Shown here in pieces: positions 41,348-54,325 of a stretch of DNA of 61,873 nt. The notes beneath the pieces were generated by a model. That model was given only the letters and a program-made list of their open reading frames with translations. It ran no database searches and was not told the origin of the DNA. The position numbers and the translations under genes are program-made. The DNA is from an uncultured Paenibacillaceae bacterium (GTDB taxonomy: Bacteria; Bacillota; Bacilli; Paenibacillales; DA-C8): NCBI GenBank assembly GCA_937957685.1, contig CALGAO010000056.1:1-61873 (forward strand), read 5' to 3'. Positions within the stretch are counted from its first letter, which is position 1; each line of letters starts with the position of its first letter.

Positions 41348-43644
41348 TAATCACCGCTTCTAAGGCTTGCTTGCTTGTAGTCGATCGGATGGACAAATTC
41401 CGGTATGGTATCCTGTCCAAAGCCTTCCTTCACGATGAGGATAAAGTAATAACGGCCCACTTCGCTGACCTCGATGGACACCTCGGTTTGATTACCGCTG
41501 TCTATCGTATGCCAGTTTCCGTCCAGGCTGCCGTCATTATGCTCATCATACCTGTACATCCAGATGCGCTGCTGGATGGTGTCGCCGTCCGGCGAATACG
41601 ACTGATCCCTTAACGTGATGGTCGCCTTGTTGCCGTTGTTCGGGTCGCGATACACCCTCTCCGGAACGGTAAAAAGCGCGACTGGCGGCTTGTCCTCCGC
41701 AATGGTGATGATCTGTTCCGTTTGCCCGTAGTTGCCATAGGTGTTGTAGACCGTCAGGAGCACGTGATACCTGCCCGGCTGTTTGAACAGCACTTCCTTC
41801 TGATGGCCGACATTCGTATGGCCTTTGAACTTGATGGAAGCGACATTCTGGCCATCGAGCGGCGTGATCTCCCAGGTCGTCAGGTTCTTTTTGATCGGGT
41901 AAAACATCGTCCCCATGCTCTGGCTGGCATCCAGAATGACCTTGCGGTTTTCCTTCAGGGTGCCGCCAACGGTCATATGTGCATAGGGGTATGGCGCCTG
42001 CACGTCGATATAGGCTTCGGCATAGTCAGTCAGGCCGTCATTGTCCCGAACGATCAGGGACACCACCTGCTTGCCAGGCTGCATGAAGAAGATGTTTCCG
42101 CTGGTCGCATTATTTTCGAGATCGCCAGGCGCATCAGGTGTCCCCTGCCCGGACCAGCTCCAGAGGTAGTCCACGATCTCGCCGTCCGGATCCGTGCTGC
42201 AGGAGCTGATCGACGCCTTGTCGCCGGCGATCAGGCGGGAAGGGGCATTTATGCACGCGGTCGGCGGATACTTGGGGTCCGCCGGTTCCACGGTGATGTA
42301 TTTCACGATGGAATCCGTCTTGCCGTTGGCATCCACCACGAGCAGCCTGACCTGATAAGTTCCTTCGTTGTTGAACGCATGGGATGGGTTCCTTCCATAC
42401 AGGCTGGTCACGATCTGGACATACCATCGCCAGTCCACGATCTCCACGCCATCCGGATGATAGGACAGGTCGGTAAACTGCACCGTTTGCTTGGCCTTTG
42501 GCGTCATGGGACTCCAGGTGAAGTCCGCCACCGGCCCGCCAGGCTCGGGCAGCTTGTAGATGAAGGTAACCTGATGTTCGGTGTCCGTATATTGAATGTT
42601 CACGGTCACACTGGAGGGGCTGATCAGCTCATAGCCATTGATGGTCTTGGCCGATACGGTGTGAGGTCCTGCGGCCGTCGGACTGATCTTCTCGGACGGC
42701 AGCAGCTCTGCGCCCTGATCGTCCACGTAATGAATGCGGATCGTATCCAGAGGCGTCGGATTGGGAATGTAGAAATCCACCGACATCGGGAAGAAAAACT
42801 CCAGCCCCACCGCCCCGCCATTGTGAAACGTGTTGTGGCCCACCTTGATCTGCGAGCCGTCATAGGTCGAGAGCTGATACCCTTGAGTGGTGACGGTAAA
42901 CGGTTTTCCTGCCACCAGATGTCCTTCGTTGTTTACAATATCCCCTGGCTGGATCGGATTTGGTACGTAATCCGACGAGCCTTGGCCAAGGTGCGCTCCG
43001 CCGCGCGTGTAGATGGAAAAGGTGACGTAACCGTGATCGCGAGTCAATGGTTGCCAAATTTCGACGTTAAGTCCACCAATCTCCTCCGGAGATACAAACG
43101 TTTTCTTATCGATAAAATATTTAGGCCTGAATTCAACATAGATGGTCCCTTTTGCAGGGTTCGTACCTGCTGGGGGTGAATAGGTCAGGATATATTTTGG
43201 GATGTCAAATATACTCTCAGGGTTGATTGATCCAGTAGATCTAAATCGCATCTTTACATTTTGAAGTCCATTGGGGCCAGCTTGGCTCAGGTATTCCATG
43301 ACCTGCGGTGGCAGATCCAATGTTCTTTTGAAACGTTGTTGCATAAGTTTTTCCGTTAAAAGTGCCCCGTTAGCAAGAACGATCATGTCTGCATCGTCGA
43401 TCCGGAGACCATATGTTTCGTTTCCCCAGTATCCTCCGCTGTAGTGCCACAGCTGAAAACTGTGTAGGGGATGAACGGTACCTGCATAGATATATCCCGC
43501 AGTGTCAATTGAAGTGAAAGAAATATCTCCTTGAATGGAGGTGGAAGCCATAACAGAAGGGGTGGCCCCTTCTGTTATGGCAGTGACAGTGAACAGGATA
43601 ACGGCCAGCAACAGCAGCTGCACAAAGAACCTTACCATGCGCAT
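41347..43644 (-). CDS. Secreted MucBP/PKD-repeat surface protein
   Basis: A 765-residue exported protein. Residues 1-33 form a signal peptide. The N-terminal ~290 residues are beta-rich and unfamiliar to me. Residues 300-363 are a MucBP domain (IRIHYVDDQGAELLP, then INGYEL and VTFIYK), and four PKD or PKD-like domains follow at about 371-452, 458-549, 550-648 and 652-755, with the usual SxDPDG turns (CSTDPDGEIVDYLWSW). These modules are adhesive or spacer domains outside the cell. It is second in the operon, 17 bases after the SLH gene, and its stop overlaps the start of the giant protein gene, so the products are probably made together. Confidence 0.85.
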   Translation of the reverse strand: MRMVRFFVQLLLLAVILFTVTAITEGATPSVMASTSIQGDISFTSIDTAGYIYAGTVHPLHSFQLWHYSGGYWGNETYGLRIDDADMIVLANGALLTEKLMQQRFKRTLDLPPQVMEYLSQAGPNGLQNVKMRFRSTGSINPESIFDIPKYILTYSPPAGTNPAKGTIYVEFRPKYFIDKKTFVSPEEIGGLNVEIWQPLTRDHGYVTFSIYTRGGAHLGQGSSDYVPNPIQPGDIVNNEGHLVAGKPFTVTTQGYQLSTYDGSQIKVGHNTFHNGGAVGLEFFFPMSVDFYIPNPTPLDTIRIHYVDDQGAELLPSEKISPTAAGPHTVSAKTINGYELISPSSVTVNIQYTDTEHQVTFIYKLPEPGGPVADFTWSPMTPKAKQTVQFTDLSYHPDGVEIVDWRWYVQIVTSLYGRNPSHAFNNEGTYQVRLLVVDANGKTDSIVKYITVEPADPKYPPTACINAPSRLIAGDKASISSCSTDPDGEIVDYLWSWSGQGTPDAPGDLENNATSGNIFFMQPGKQVVSLIVRDNDGLTDYAEAYIDVQAPYPYAHMTVGGTLKENRKVILDASQSMGTMFYPIKKNLTTWEITPLDGQNVASIKFKGHTNVGHQKEVLFKQPGRYHVLLTVYNTYGNYGQTEQIITIAEDKPPVALFTVPERVYRDPNNGNKATITLRDQSYSPDGDTIQQRIWMYRYDEHNDGSLDGNWHTIDSGNQTEVSIEVSEVGRYYFILIVKEGFGQDTIPEFVHPIDYKQASLRSGD

Positions 43645-43661
43645 GTCTGACCACCCTCATC

Positions 43662-44768
43662 CTAATATCGAACGTACTCTTCGATCCGTTTGTTATCCAG
43701 GTAGTACATGATCGTGGTGCGACGGTTGGAAGGCATTACAGCATTTTCGAAGGTAACAGCCAAGGTGATCTCCTTTGCCTTATCCACCGCCTTGATCGGC
43801 AGTGAGAAATACTCGCCCGGTGTCAGTTTTGTCGTTGCAGATATTAAATGTTGTACGCCAGTGGAACTGGATACAATATTGTCTTTTGGATCATACCAGA
43901 CTTGAAACCCCATATGATATTCGGTTCCTTCCGGAGTAACCGGCAGGTAACCCTTTAAGTGGCCATCTTCGATATAGATGGAATCGAGCAGCTTCATTTC
44001 GAAATAGCTGGCGATGTCGTTATATATCACGAAATATCCGCCTCGGTCTTCCCATATATCCCCGATGGCGATTCGATATTCGATCCTTGCGATTTCGAGA
44101 ACCTCCTCGTCCACCGGCAGTGCTCCCCCATCACGCACCTTCAGCATGCGCTCGATGACCGTGACCGCCTGGGCGCGGGTGCTCGTACCTTGCGGAACCG
44201 TCTTGCCGTTGATGCCGCGGATGATGCCATTCTCCACCGCTTTCAGCATCAGCTCCTCATCCAGCAGGCCAGCGTTTCGGGTGGACTCGTCGATCGCCTT
44301 CACCGCCACGCGCACCATTTCCATGCGGCTCATGAATCGGGCATAATCCCCGTCCTCATATTCAGCGGGATCGATCAGGCCATGCTCCAGCGCCGCTCTG
44401 GCATACGGCACATACCAGGCTTCGCCAGATTGCTGTTCTTCGATTGGCAGCCCCAATGCCGCCACCGCCATCTTGATAAACTCCGCCCGGCTGACCGTCT
44501 GATCCGGCGCAAAGGTGCCGTTCGGCAGACCGTTGATGTACCCCTTCTGCACGCCGGCCATCACGTCAGCGTAGGCCCAGTGAGAAGCTGAAATATCCGT
44601 GAAGGAGGCAATGGTGTTCTCTTTCGCTCCCATAGCCTGGTTGTTGCTGCTGTCTGCCGATGCCTCTCCAACATCAGCAAGATCCTGAGGCACCCCTTCC
44701 GCTGCTTGTACCGTTGGAACAATCGCCAAGACCATCATGACGACCAACCATTTCCAAATCTTGATCAT
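43662..44768 (-). CDS. SLH-domain surface protein
   Basis: A 368-residue exported protein with three SLH units (about 54-100, 112-160 and 170-210; FTDISASHWAY, NGTFAPDQTVSRAEF) after a signal peptide (1-22). The C-terminal ~150 residues are a beta-rich domain of unknown type. The SLH units would anchor it to the cell-wall polymer, making it the likely attachment point for the two large PKD proteins encoded downstream. Start ATG 44768 follows GGGGAGAGG; the open frame to 44843 crosses the leader terminator and is rejected. First gene of a three-gene operon. Confidence 0.88.
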   Translation of the reverse strand: MIKIWKWLVVMMVLAIVPTVQAAEGVPQDLADVGEASADSSNNQAMGAKENTIASFTDISASHWAYADVMAGVQKGYINGLPNGTFAPDQTVSRAEFIKMAVAALGLPIEEQQSGEAWYVPYARAALEHGLIDPAEYEDGDYARFMSRMEMVRVAVKAIDESTRNAGLLDEELMLKAVENGIIRGINGKTVPQGTSTRAQAVTVIERMLKVRDGGALPVDEEVLEIARIEYRIAIGDIWEDRGGYFVIYNDIASYFEMKLLDSIYIEDGHLKGYLPVTPEGTEYHMGFQVWYDPKDNIVSSSTGVQHLISATTKLTPGEYFSLPIKAVDKAKEITLAVTFENAVMPSNRRTTIMYYLDNKRIEEYVRY

Positions 44769-44825
44769 CGTTATCCTCTCCCCTTGACATTCCTGGATCG
44801 CAACCGGAACCGCGTCGATTGGCAC

Positions 44826-44866
44826 AAAAAAACCGCCATCCACAACCTGAGTTGCATGAGACGGTT
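44826..44866 (-). terminator. Intrinsic terminator inside the leader of the surface operon
   Basis: On the minus strand AACCGTC and GGCGGTT pair (one G-T), with an inner CAAC/GTTG stem, followed by seven T residues. It lies between the promoter at 44891-44921 and the first gene (44768), so it acts as an attenuator unless it serves an unseen upstream transcript. Confidence 0.75.
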
Positions 44867-44890
44867 CTTCCGCATCCAGTATTTTTATAC

Positions 44891-44921
44891 ATTATATACC
44901 ATGTTTGGAGTCTGGCGTCAA
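44891..44921 (-). promoter_or_regulatory. Promoter of the SLH-PKD surface operon
   Basis: TTGACG (44921-44916) is followed after 17 bases by TATATA or after 19 bases by TATAAT (44896-44891) on the minus strand. The transcript would begin near 44884 and have a leader of about 115 bases containing a terminator. The rest of the gap 44769-45146 shows no gene. Confidence 0.7.
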
Positions 44922-45146
44922 CAAAAATGGACATATTCGCTTGATGATTGTCATGAAGCTCAGGCACAGCATCAAACGATCAAGCGGCAGCAGGCAGGGA
45001 GACGGAGGTGATGCCGTGCATCCATGGCGCGACGCGACAAAACCTCCGTCCTGCTGTCATACCTATGAATGTAAATTAGCTGTCCCCTCATATATTGGGA
45101 ATACACCGAAAATATCCGCAAACGGACAGAAATGGGGTGACAGACG

Positions 45147-45812
45147 GTGAAACCGCCTTTGTATTATGTGGCTCTGGGCGATTCGCTGACGGAAGGGTAT
45201 GGCGTTGCTGCCGAGGACAGCTTCGTGGCGGCGTACAGCAGGCTGATGGAATCCGCCCTGGGCAGGCAGGCGGTGGTCCTGAACGCCGGTGTCACCGGCG
45301 ACACGACCTCCGACATTTTACATCGAATGTCGACGAATGTCGACCTCCGGCAGGCGATTCGCCAGGCGGATCTGATCAGTCTGACAGCGGGCGGCAACGA
45401 CCTGCTGGGGGCGGCGCGAGAGTTTCTCCTGAATCGCGATCCGCAGGTGCTGAAAGCAGCGCTGCGACTGTTCACGATCAATATCAGGCGCATCTTCGAG
45501 AGCATCGGGCATATCCGCTCAGCCTCCGGCGGGGACGGGAACAAGCCGCTGGTGATGCGCATCCTGAACCTGTACAATCCGTTTCCGATCATCGAAGAGA
45601 CGGAGTATTGGATCGAACGATTCAACCGGGAATGGCTGCCCTATGAGACGCCGTATGTCCGCGTGGTTCATGTCTATGAAGCCTTCCAATATCGGACCGA
45701 TGACCTGATCGGCGAGGACATGGTGCATCCGAACGCCCTTGGCTACCGGACGATGGCGGAAGCGGCCCACGCGCTGGGTTACGCGGGGCTGGAGGACGAG
45801 ACGAAGGCCTGA
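45147..45812 (+). CDS. GDSL-type lipase/esterase (SGNH hydrolase)
   Basis: A 221-residue SGNH hydrolase. Block I is ALGDSLTEGYG with nucleophile Ser13; block III contains GGNDLL with the oxyanion Asn; block V is DMVHPNALGY with the Asp-x-x-His catalytic pair. The enzyme has no signal peptide and resembles the TesA/YpmR-like group that hydrolyses short acyl esters. Start GTG 45147 follows GGGGTGA. It is monocistronic; the bactofilin gene converges on it 29 bases away. Substrate unknown. Confidence 0.9.
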   Translation: MKPPLYYVALGDSLTEGYGVAAEDSFVAAYSRLMESALGRQAVVLNAGVTGDTTSDILHRMSTNVDLRQAIRQADLISLTAGGNDLLGAAREFLLNRDPQVLKAALRLFTINIRRIFESIGHIRSASGGDGNKPLVMRILNLYNPFPIIEETEYWIERFNREWLPYETPYVRVVHVYEAFQYRTDDLIGEDMVHPNALGYRTMAEAAHALGYAGLEDETKA

Positions 45813-45841
45813 TCCCACCTGCATGTGCGGTGCCGCCTGAA

Positions 45842-46252
45842 CTATTTGACCGCCTTGACCTTCTGGTTTTTCTGCTGGGCGGCTGCGGCTTTGGCTTCCT
45901 GTTGCTTCATGATGATCGTGCCTTCGAAGATCGCGCCCTCGGCGACCTCGAGCCTGGCGATGTCCAGATCGCCATACAGCTTGCCCGTCTTCGCTATGTA
46001 CAACGTTCCGGGAGTCGTGACCGTGCCGTGAATCTTGCCCGCCAGATAGACGTTGGCCGCCTGAATATCCGAATGCAGCACTCCCTTCGTTCCCACGTGC
46101 AGGTTCCCCAGACAGACGATGTCGCCGCGCACCGTGCCATCGATCCGGAGACTGGCGCTGCAATGCAGCTTGCCCTCGATGACCGTATCATGGCCGATCA
46201 GCGTGTCGGTTGTATGGGTCTTCCTGTCCTTGAAACGGGTGATTTTGCTCAT
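45842..46252 (-). CDS. Bactofilin family protein (first copy)
   Basis: A 136-residue polymer-forming bactofilin. The central beta-helix core (LIGHDTVIEGKLHC, RIDGTVRGDI, YIAKTGKLYGDL) has the regular hydrophobic-glycine spacing of the family, with a short charged N-terminus and an Ala/Gln/Lys-rich tail. Bactofilins assemble into cytoplasmic filaments that position cell-wall enzymes. The gene starts three bases after the M23 peptidase gene, whose stop lies within its ribosome binding region (GGGAGGGATGAGC). The tight coupling suggests that the pair works together, like CcmA and Csd1/2 in Helicobacter. A paralogue is at 56003-56398. Confidence 0.92.
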   Translation of the reverse strand: MSKITRFKDRKTHTTDTLIGHDTVIEGKLHCSASLRIDGTVRGDIVCLGNLHVGTKGVLHSDIQAANVYLAGKIHGTVTTPGTLYIAKTGKLYGDLDIARLEVAEGAIFEGTIIMKQQEAKAAAAQQKNQKVKAVK

Positions 46253-46255
46253 CGC

Positions 46256-47248
46256 TCATCCCTCCCTGGGGGTTTCTTGGAGATATGGTCCTGGATCAAC
46301 GGTTTCGCCGTTCCTGTGCACTTCATAATGGAGATGCGGCCCTGTGCTTCTGCCGGTGGAACCCATGAGGCCGATCCGATCGCCTTTGTCCACGCTGGCG
46401 TTCTCGTCCACGAGGATCTTCCGGAGATGACCATACAAGGTACGGATGCCGAGTGTATGGTCGATGATGATGTAGTTGCCGAGCGTGCTGTTGTATCCGG
46501 TTTCCGCCACGGTGCCGGCCGCTGTGGCATAGACGTCATCGTTCAGCTTGCCTTCAATATCGATGCCGCTGTGGAAAGCCGAGCGTCGGGTGAATGGATC
46601 GATCCTGTAGCCATAACCGGAGCTGATCCGTCTGCCTGAGGTTGGCCAGATCGTGGGGGTGATGCTGGACAGGTACCTGAGATGTTCGATCTCCTCGATC
46701 AGCGCCGCCAGCTTGTCAGACATCCGGGACAGGGATATGGACAACTGGCTTAAGGCGGTGCCGGTCTCCGCGGCGAGCTCCATGATGCCCTCCTCTTCCG
46801 CCGGAATGTACGCTCCCCCCGATGCCCGCAAGGAGCTGTCCGCCGCTTCTTGTTCGTTCATTTCTTCATCAAAATAAATGTCAGATAAACTAACGCCAGT
46901 GAGTGATATAAGTGTCAACTCCAACTGCTGCAGTTCAGCCAGCTTGCTTCGCACTTCCTCCGTCTGTTCGGTCAGCTGGATGATCTTCTGTTGCAGCGCC
47001 TCGATCGTCGCTTCTTTCTCGGTTAACGCATCGTTGTGGGATATCCGCTCGTCCGTCAACTGGTTGGCAAGCCGAACCACCTGCTCATCATAGATCTGCT
47101 TCGTCCATTCACGCCAGAGGTACAAGGCGCACATCGCGCAGATGATGGCGATCAGGACGAGACAGATCGTCGCTTTCGTCGTTCGGAACCTTCGAACCTT
47201 GCGCTCGAAGGTCGGCACGACGATCACCGTCAGCTTGTTGTTCCTCAT
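46256..47248 (-). CDS. M23 family metallopeptidase, membrane-anchored (first copy)
   Basis: A 330-residue cell-wall endopeptidase. Residues about 27-48 are a transmembrane anchor after a basic cytoplasmic stub; about 50-110 form a coiled coil (TEKEATIEALQQKIIQLTEQ start); the catalytic LytM domain occupies about 205-325. The zinc ligands His and Asp are in FHSGIDIEG and His in GPHLHYEV; GYGYRIDPFT marks the domain start. It should cleave peptide cross-links in peptidoglycan. GGGAGG precedes ATG 47248. Directly coupled to the bactofilin gene downstream. The second copy at 56548 has the same layout. Confidence 0.93.
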   Translation of the reverse strand: MRNNKLTVIVVPTFERKVRRFRTTKATICLVLIAIICAMCALYLWREWTKQIYDEQVVRLANQLTDERISHNDALTEKEATIEALQQKIIQLTEQTEEVRSKLAELQQLELTLISLTGVSLSDIYFDEEMNEQEAADSSLRASGGAYIPAEEEGIMELAAETGTALSQLSISLSRMSDKLAALIEEIEHLRYLSSITPTIWPTSGRRISSGYGYRIDPFTRRSAFHSGIDIEGKLNDDVYATAAGTVAETGYNSTLGNYIIIDHTLGIRTLYGHLRKILVDENASVDKGDRIGLMGSTGRSTGPHLHYEVHRNGETVDPGPYLQETPREG

Positions 47249-47420
47249 GCAGGTATCCTCCCTCGTTCGTTATATATATTGCGCCTTTCCGCTTGGTATG
47301 TCCGAAAGTTCTCGAAAGTTCAGGGAAAAACGCATAAATTCGAGTTTCTGGACGGACAACCACTCTCGGAGCAACGAACGAACATAAAATAAAGGGACAA
47401 TGCCAAGGGAGGTGCATCTC

Positions 47421-47780
47421 ATGAACGTTTCTGCTATTGCAAGGAAGCTGTCGAAACTGGAGGGCAAGCACGTCTATGCGCTCACGAAGAGCGGCAAGGT
47501 TCTCTCGGGCAAGCTGGTCCGTCTCGGCAAGGACAGATATGCCTTGCGTCCTGCAGGCGGCAAGCGAGCACACACGAAGGCGATACTGCCGCTTGCCCTG
47601 TTTGATCTGTTGGCGATCGGTTCCGAACCGTATTTTGGCGGTTACTATCCCTACGGTGGTTACGGGGGATATGGCGGATATGGAGGGTATGGCGGGTATG
47701 GAGGGTATGGCGGGTATGGAGGGTATGGAGGGTATGGCCCTTATTACGGCGGATACCCGTACCCTGGAAGCTTCTTCTGA
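47421..47780 (+). CDS. Gly/Tyr-rich small protein, possible spore surface protein
   Basis: A 119-residue protein with two parts. Residues 1-70 form a compact, conserved-looking head (LEGKHVYALTKSGKVLSGKL, KDRYALRPAGGKRAH) whose strand pattern recalls a small SH3/LSm-like barrel. Residues about 75-112 are pure Gly-Tyr repeats (GGYGGYGGY), common in coat and crust proteins of spores. Start ATG 47421 has AAGGGAGG at ten bases. CATAAAAT at 47383-47390 fits the -10 of the mother-cell sigma factors E/K, but I see no matching -35. Its neighbour is another repetitive small protein. Function unknown; the spore assignment is inference. Confidence 0.7.
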   Translation: MNVSAIARKLSKLEGKHVYALTKSGKVLSGKLVRLGKDRYALRPAGGKRAHTKAILPLALFDLLAIGSEPYFGGYYPYGGYGGYGGYGGYGGYGGYGGYGGYGGYGPYYGGYPYPGSFF

Positions 47781-47784
47781 GCAG

Positions 47785-47817
47785 TATGCCCTCGAACTGA
47801 GGCAGTTCGAGGGCATA
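47785..47817. terminator. Hairpin between convergent small genes
   Basis: TATGCCCTCGAACTG and CAGTTCGAGGGCATA are perfectly complementary (15 base pairs, three-base loop). The T tracts are weak. It separates the Gly/Tyr gene from the convergent repeat-protein gene. Confidence 0.6.
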
Positions 47818-47827
47818 TCAGATGAGG

Positions 47828-48157
47828 TCAGAATTTGCGCGTGATGATGACGAGCAGGATATAAAGCACCAGTATGACGCCAGCCGATGTATAGGCTCCT
47901 GCGACGAACGGCTTCTTGGCTACCGGTGCTGCGTTGGCGTGGGCGTGCGGGCCGATGTTGCTGGCGAGCGGGCTGACGTTGCTGGCGAGCGGGCTGACAT
48001 TGCTGGCCAGTGGGCTGATGTTGCTGGCATACGGCCCCATGTTGCTGGCATACGGTCCCATATTGCTGGCATATGGCCCCATATTGCTGGCGTACGGGCT
48101 CACGTTGCTCGCCGGGCTTACATACGAAGGACCCATGTTAGCATTGGGCATATTCAT
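47828..48157 (-). CDS. Repeat protein with a YjcZ-like C-terminal membrane segment
   Basis: A 109-residue protein. Residues about 10-75 are heptad repeats of the form P-[YL]-A-S-N-[MVI]-[GS]; the C-terminal segment AYTSAGVILVLYILLVIIT is a single membrane helix that closely resembles YjcZ-type tiny sporulation proteins (FALIVVLFILLIIVG). AAAGGAGGT precedes ATG 48157. A CATATGAT element about 40 bases upstream could be a sigma E/K -10 box. The natural guess is a spore-associated protein tethered to a membrane by its C-terminus, with the repeats exposed. The repeats are encoded by a 21-bp minisatellite. Confidence 0.7.
   Translation of the reverse strand: MNMPNANMGPSYVSPASNVSPYASNMGPYASNMGPYASNMGPYASNISPLASNVSPLASNVSPLASNIGPHAHANAAPVAKKPFVAGAYTSAGVILVLYILLVIITRKF
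47951..48118. repeat. 21-bp tandem repeat (minisatellite)
   Basis: Seven full units plus a degenerate eighth of 21 bases, for example CCCCATGTTGCTGGCATACG, run head to tail inside the small membrane-protein gene. Units differ at a few positions. Length and in-frame period argue for a coding repeat rather than CRISPR, since there are no spacers. Confidence 0.9.
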
Positions 48158-48379
48158 GTTGCGTGCGACCTCCTTTCTTTATTGGAACAATACATCATAT
48201 GGAGGGCGTACGCATTACGATTGGATAGATGTCCCGCCATGCAAGCAAAATGCAGGGCGAATATTTCTGTGCATCCGCTGGTTGCAGGCGCATGCAGGAT
48301 GCAGGCAGGATCGCGATGCGAGCAAGCGGAGGTCGTCGCAAGACGGAGCCCTTCGAATGGCTGATGAGCGCGCCTGCGG

Positions 48380-49003
48380 TCAGCTGGGCAGGTGCTCCTC
48401 AGGCTTGTCCGGTTCGCGGTGATACCTGGCTTCCCATTTCTTGCCGAGCCACCACAGGAGGAAGAACACGATGATGATCAGCGCGATCTTCCCGGGGGAG
48501 TGGATGAGGGAGACCAGATCCTGTCCCAGGAACGTGATGACCAGCACGAGCAGTCCCTTGCCGAGCGCAAGCGCGATCACATAGGTCGGGATCGGGATCC
48601 TGCTGATGCCGGATATGGCGTTGACGAGCGCGGACGGCGTGAAGGGCAGGCTGTAGGCGATCAGGAGCGGCGTGAAGCCGCGGTGCTGAAGCCAATGAAA
48701 CATCGCCTTCGTCTTCGGATAGCGTCTCTGCAGGGCGGCGCTGAATCGCCGGCCGAGCAGCCGGAAGAACAGGAACACGACCAGCGCGCCGACGGTGGTG
48801 CCGATCCAGGACAGCAGGAAGCCTTGCCACATGCCATAGGCATTGGCATTGGCGACCAGGATGACCACGAGCGGCAGGAACGGCAGCAGCGCCTCGATGA
48901 AGGTCAACGCGATGCCTGGCAAAGGGCCGTACGCGCTTATGTAGTCGAGCAGGCTGAGCACATCCTCAACCGACAATTGCTTGAACCACTCTATCCAACT
49001 CAA
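48380..49003 (-). CDS. VTT-domain (TVP38/DedA-like) membrane protein
   Basis: A 207-residue membrane protein with about five hydrophobic segments. The VTT family core is visible: PGIALTFIEALLPFLPLV, GTTVGALVVFLFFR with the conserved Gly, and a re-entrant-loop region FTPLLIAYSLPFTPSALVNAISG (cited in parts). Members act as lipid scramblases or undecaprenyl-phosphate translocases; the role of this one is unknown. I start it at TTG 49003 because GGAGAG lies seven bases upstream; ATG 49018 is possible but has no clear site. It is monocistronic. Confidence 0.85.
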   Translation of the reverse strand: MSWIEWFKQLSVEDVLSLLDYISAYGPLPGIALTFIEALLPFLPLVVILVANANAYGMWQGFLLSWIGTTVGALVVFLFFRLLGRRFSAALQRRYPKTKAMFHWLQHRGFTPLLIAYSLPFTPSALVNAISGISRIPIPTYVIALALGKGLLVLVITFLGQDLVSLIHSPGKIALIIIVFFLLWWLGKKWEARYHREPDKPEEHLPS

Positions 49004-49347
49004 GATGTGTCTCTCCATTTCTGTATATTGCAAGGTTGTGTCTGGTTTCATGGTTGCTGATGACGGATGCAGGTTCCGGGGATGTGGAGCAAACATGTTC
49101 CGCATGGCGCCCGTCGGCTGATTCACAACAACCGTTGAAATTCCGGTCCGGAAGCATGACCTGGGTTACAGCACGGCTGTCCATGTCTGTTGCATTATAC
49201 ATCTTAATCGTTTGCAAGGAAGATTTCCAGTTTATTGATAGGAGACGACGGCAGCGGCCAGGAAGTTGCAGGTCGGGCTTGCGGCTGAAGGAGACCGCTT
49301 CAACCGCGCGACCGGCATCCTTTGTGTTAATTTATTTCTACATTATA

Positions 49348-49364
49348 TGTCATGTAATATTACA
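49348..49364. promoter_or_regulatory. TnrA/GlnR-like box upstream of gltB
   Basis: TGTCATGTAATATTACA matches the TnrA/GlnR consensus TGTNANAWWWTMTNACA at all fixed positions but one (G at position 7). It lies 204 bases before gltB in the 564-base AT-rich gap 49004-49567, where I see no other gene and no unambiguous -35/-10 pair. In Bacillus TnrA represses gltAB under nitrogen limitation. Confidence 0.55.
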
Positions 49365-49567
49365 CATACTTTTCTTTGCTTCGATAGCATAAAAAGGCAA
49401 TCAAAACCTTATCGGGGATATAAAAGAATTGAATTAGCGAGCCTGCAAGGCCGGTGATACAATGAGTACACCAAATGGATGCAGATGCTTGGAAATGTAT
49501 CGTGCAGACGGATTGTCCATTTAATGGCAGTTTTATATGCGAATTTTTAGCAGAGAGGTTGCTCGAC

Positions 49568-54124
<4,557 letters not shown>

Positions 54125-54325
54125 CGCGATAGCCTCGATGAAGCATCCTCTCGTGGATCCCGTAAGGCAGGAAACACGTTGTTGCGAAGTCGGCCTGATA
54201 TCATGTTCATTCATTGCGATGATGGCGAAGCCATGGTGCTTTATTGGTAATAGATTGCTTCACCTCGTCGGGCTTCATGCAGGAGCGCGTGTGATGGTGA
54301 TGATGCAGATGTGGAGGAACCGTTT

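Noticed and set aside
44769..44843. N-terminal extension of the SLH gene
   Set aside because: It has no ribosome binding site and overlaps the leader terminator; ATG 44768 has a strong site and gives a proper signal peptide.
47951..48118. CRISPR-like array
   Set aside because: The units are directly adjacent without spacers, 21 bases long and in frame within a protein gene.
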